Position numbers and translations under genes: made by a program
In this document: piece by piece, positions 60,331 to 64,000 of the stretch
Layout of the letters: every line of letters starts with the position of its first letter
Numbering within the stretch: the first letter of the stretch is position 1
Assembly (NCBI GenBank): GCA_018907035.1
Contig: JACCIC010000035.1
Span: forward strand, 1,688,001 to 1,752,000
Length of the DNA: 64,000 nucleotides
Direction of reading: 5' to 3'
Source of the DNA: Sycobia sp. Sy_11
Taxonomy: Eukaryota; Arthropoda; Insecta; Hymenoptera; Epichrysomallidae
Notes under the pieces: generated by a model
Seen by the model: only the letters and a program-made list of their open reading frames with translations
Database searches by the model: none
What the model was told of the DNA's origin: nothing

Positions 60331-62160
60331 TCTATGATGTTAAGAAAGTTTCCCAAAAAAATGCGAACTCGGGCGAGTTCAATTTAGAATCTTTTTGAAA
60401 TCAAGAAAATGTAGAATTTTCAACTTGTAAAACAAAATTTGTATTGAAAAATATAATTGGTTATTTCACATACATATTTAGTTACGGAATTTCGAGAAAA
60501 CGATTCAGTTGTAATAAAAGAAATATGAATTTTGAATTGAAATTTGAAATTTGAGTTAACTATTATTCAGTGTAAAAATAATCAGAGCACTCTTTTGTTA
60601 TTTTGGTAATTAATGTTTCGAAATAAGCGAATTCAAAAGTTACTCGTGGCAAAACGTTACACATTACACTTTTGTAATAAATACATTTTTTTTAATTGGC
60701 CTGGTTATCGCTTTTAAAATATTTGCCAAAATGAATTTTTCTATATTTATCGTTTCTCTTATCACGCTTATCATAACTTTGGGCTTTTAATATTTTTAAA
60801 TGTTTTTACATCAACAACCTGACTTGCGTACAAAGTCACTTTGAAATGTAAATCTCCAAACATTTCATTTCAATTATTTACCAGTCAATTGATGCCAACT
60901 CGCATGATAAAGATTGCGTGGAGAATTTATGGAGCCGTCAAAAATGATATTATAAAATTTTTTGTGTTCGGCAGCTTTGATAATTTTTCAGTTTTTAGAA
61001 GTTACTTTGAAATTTTTTGAGCACTTAGATGTGTTATATGTGGCTCTACAGATAAAAGTGCGGTGGAGCTTGCATTTGTTTGCTAATGCAAAATTTTTGT
61101 CACGGGTTTAATATGAATTTAATGTGTGCGCCGTTTCCTCTCCGAGTATTCGGTACGAGCTACTTTTATCCGTAGTACCGCAGCTACAAAAATAACAACT
61201 AGAATAATAATAATAAATTTATGATCGAATATATATGAACATACATATATTATTATTTTCATACATTATTATCGACGGGTTTTACAGTTGTTCTACCAGC
61301 TGTACGTTGAAGTAGATATCTCCGATAAGTAAAATTATAAATAATTCATAATCCCTTGGATCCAAATCAAACGCCGCTAAAATTTACATTAGAAAATGTT
61401 TTTCGCAGTATTATCCGATCGATGGAAATTTGAATTCGGTCTTTCGCCCTCGTGCGTATCGATACTCGTCGTGCTCCACATTATACTTCCACCGTGCGAG
61501 GATATTTATTCGCTTGGAATTTTTAACGAAAATTTCCAGCCGCGTATCCTTTTACCGAACCGTAAAAATCGAAAATTAATGCCGTGTAATAGTGATATTC
61601 TGTGCCGTGGCGCGAGGCTGTAATTTTAAAGGCCCCATGAAAGTTAGGGGACTCCCAATTTATTGCAAATTTTTCGAGTTTCGCAAGTGTCGTACCGACT
61701 TTGTTATTAAATTTAGTGCGAAATCTTTTGCAGTAAAACATTACGCGTTAAGCTAAGGCTTTCGAATTTTTTGCTCGGTAAAAGTTCGGCTCGCCACCCG
61801 CGCAGTTTTACTATCTTATTTTTATTGAAAAATTCAATGCGTGCAAGTTCTTGGCAATTCTGCGCCCCTTAGTACTCTTTCGGTGTTCCACAAGTTGCAC
61901 GCGTATAGCTTCTGCACACGGCACGCACACACACACTCAGTCATACACACACAAGCACAGGCGCACGCACACCCGTATGCATATGCATGTACGTTATTTT
62001 ATACATTTTTTCCTCCTGCGGAGGCGTCGACAGGAACGCAGACGCACAATAAACAATAAACTCGCATTTTATAATATATTACTCTCGGTGTGCAATGAAC
62101 GGGAGAACGAATGCGAGAAAAAAAAAACAAAAAAAAATAATAAGAGGTGCAGAGGGGAAA
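60331..62160. other. AT-rich to mixed block, no gene seen
   Basis: Low GC to about 61400, then moderate, with an imperfect CA-rich stretch at 61919-61975. No gene recognised. Confidence 0.55.
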
Positions 62161-62162
62161 GG

Positions 62163-62188
62163 GAGAGAGAGAGAGAGAGAGAGAGAGC
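62163..62188. repeat. (GA)n microsatellite
   Basis: Perfect GA repeat. Confidence 0.95.
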
Positions 62189-63348
62189 ATATATGATGGT
62201 TGGGAGCGAGGTTGCTTTACGAGGCCGTAAAGCTTTCCGGTCCAAAGCCTTTAAAAATTGCAGGTGTGTGCGTTGGCGTAAACGTTAAAATTGAAAAAAC
62301 AAAATTTCCAGCTAGCGGCACTGTTCGTCGATTTTGTTCGACAGTCTGACAATTCCAATGTCATTAATTCATTAAAACGTTGGCATAAAGAAGGAATTAT
62401 TATCTTTTAAAATATACCACTAGTCTATTTTTCACACAACCTAGAAGGATGAATTGACGCGTAGAAATTTTGCTGTACTCTTCTGAATTTATTTATTTTT
62501 TTGTAAAATCTCATTCGACCATAAAACACATTGAACGATGCGCTTGTAATGTTTACTGCAATTTCCAGTTAAATAAGCTGTCCATTAAAGTAATCCTCAT
62601 TGTTAATAGTTCAACGAGCTTTAACGTACAAATAATTATTAATAAAGGAAATTGACGTCAATAATCACAAAAAATAATTATTATTTTGTAACCGCAAATG
62701 TTTTTGTAAACTATTCAATATTTTGTATACAATTTGTATACTATTCAATATTTTCGAAACACACTGATACTATTATATGTTTCAGAAGTAACAAAATAAA
62801 ATTCGTAAACTTAAGATGTCAAATATGAATCAAATCCATAAATTTATACAAAACTGTGTATTTTTGATGTGTGTATTACGGTGACGATATATCCAATACT
62901 TTAGTTATGCAGTTGCATTTGTATACTAAAAAGTATTACCGATGTAAAAACGTGCATTTCAAACGCAAAAAATAGAAATGATCGTTTACTAAGAAGGTAT
63001 GTGTTAAACTTAGGTGAATTAATCGCATTTTGAAAAGATAATCGAGAATGATTTTGTAAATCTAAAAAAAAGAATTCTACGACCGTAACCAAAACTAACC
63101 CTTCGGAATTGTTAGAAATTCTAACTCTTCGTACGACCAGGAAAGAATAAATGTAGTTTTCATCCGATTGAAATTCGGTATCGTACCGGCATATCGATTG
63201 GAGATATTAGATATAGATGTTAGAGTCGAAGTCTGACGATAAGTCAACTTATCTGCGGTCGACGAATCGGGTCACAATTATTGATTTTATGTAATAAAAA
63301 CAATGAAATTATACATTATTCAATTCATAAATTTCAGTCTGATTTCCT

Positions 63349-63368
63349 AACTGATTTTTTAATCAGTT
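63349..63368. repeat. perfect 8-bp hairpin with T4 loop
   Basis: AACTGATT, loop TTTT, then AATCAGTT. Small and without a known role. Confidence 0.85.
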
Positions 63369-63927
63369 GTATTATATAAAGCTCACATATTAAATATAAA
63401 CAATTAGATGCACTTGAAAATGAAAGGAAAGATGAATAAATGAAATATGAATTGATAAAGTCTACCGACACGTCAAATTTAGAATCATCTTAATTTGTAC
63501 ATGTTGCTTTCCTCCTTTTGTTCTAAATTTATATCAGATATAAATATATCAGATATTATATTTTATACATGAAGCGATTAAGAACAAATTAAGATAAATT
63601 TTTTAGGTAGAATTCTTAGTCATATAATATAGTTCTATATCCTGATGCGAATATTATAGGTATACGGAGTGTGATGAGTAATTAATTTTTTCTATAAATT
63701 AGACATTATAGATAGAATTAAGTAAGTGATGGGATGATTACGTGAACCTCAGCAACTCGTTCGTCGCATCCAGAACGATAGAAAAATTGAACGATTGAGC
63801 TTGAGATTGAAAATATCGAGAAAGATAAGAAACTTTTAAAAATCCACGGATGATACATATCCCCGTAAATATTTTTGCTCGAGGGCGATGCTCCGAGAAT
63901 CAATCAATCAGATCGAAGAAACGTAAT

Positions 63928-63946
63928 AAAAAAAAAAAAAAAAAAA
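63928..63946. repeat. A19 homopolymer
   Basis: Nineteen As near the end of the window. Confidence 0.95.
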
Positions 63947-64000
63947 CGACCGGAGTTTTCGTCGATTCCGCTGACTTACTACGATTACCGAGTCTTTGAA

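Larger units (their letters stand above)
62300..64000. other. AT-rich block, no gene seen
   Basis: Low-GC sequence with a perfect small hairpin at 63349-63368 and an A19 run near the end. No gene recognised. Confidence 0.6.

Noticed and set aside
1..64000. CRISPR arrays, prophage, operons or telomeric repeats
   Set aside because: No spaced direct repeats, no bacterial gene organisation and no TTAGG-type arrays are present.

Overview
This 64 kb window looks like non-coding DNA from a eukaryotic nuclear genome, most likely an insect and possibly Hymenoptera. I infer that from the regular alternation of CpG-dense GC-rich blocks with very AT-rich blocks, and from the many (TA)n, (GA)n/(CT)n and poly-C/G tracts. 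No operons, bacterial gene signals, rRNA or tRNA were seen. The lineage is inferred from base composition only; no gene in the window identifies it.

I recognise no complete protein-coding gene. Long open frames exist, but they sit in stop-poor GC-rich DNA or run through simple repeats. They overlap in several frames on both strands, many lack an ATG, and none shows a domain I know. The window is best read as a gene desert or the inside of one or more very long introns.

Layout. The first 20 kb alternate between moderate and AT-rich sequence (AT-rich near 4.6-5.75, 9.1-10.3, 12.6-13.2 and 14.9-18.7 kb), with GC-rich islands near 1.0-2.5, 8.6-9.1 and 13.2-14.9 kb. The densest CpG block is 21.5-22.9 kb. 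Further GC-rich blocks lie near 25.4-25.85, 27.0-28.1, 29.9-31.6, 33.7-34.3, 38.5-41.3, 42.0-42.4, 43.9-45.6, 46.3-47.0, 48.5-49.7, 51.8-54.1, 55.1-55.8 and 56.7-57.6 kb. The stretches 22.9-24.1, 28.1-29.9, 32.2-33.6, 37.2-38.4, 47.2-48.4, 50.3-51.5, 54.2-55.1, 57.6-59.7 and 60.3-64.0 kb are AT-rich and featureless.

The most useful leads are short segments framed by good splice signals. On the minus strand these are 48412-48454 (43 nt, frame NVLRSDEFYDLLSK), 13817-14043 (full-consensus donor), 42402-42434, 26557-26574 and the non-coding 16171-16243. On the plus strand they are 29979-30048, 3066-3113, 59460-59492 and 34275-34430. All are hypotheses from sequence alone, and some will be chance. 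A TATA/GC-box arrangement at 49355-49461 is a possible promoter with a first exon. Simple repeats, palindromes and a Z-DNA-prone run at 57495-57531 are direct observations.
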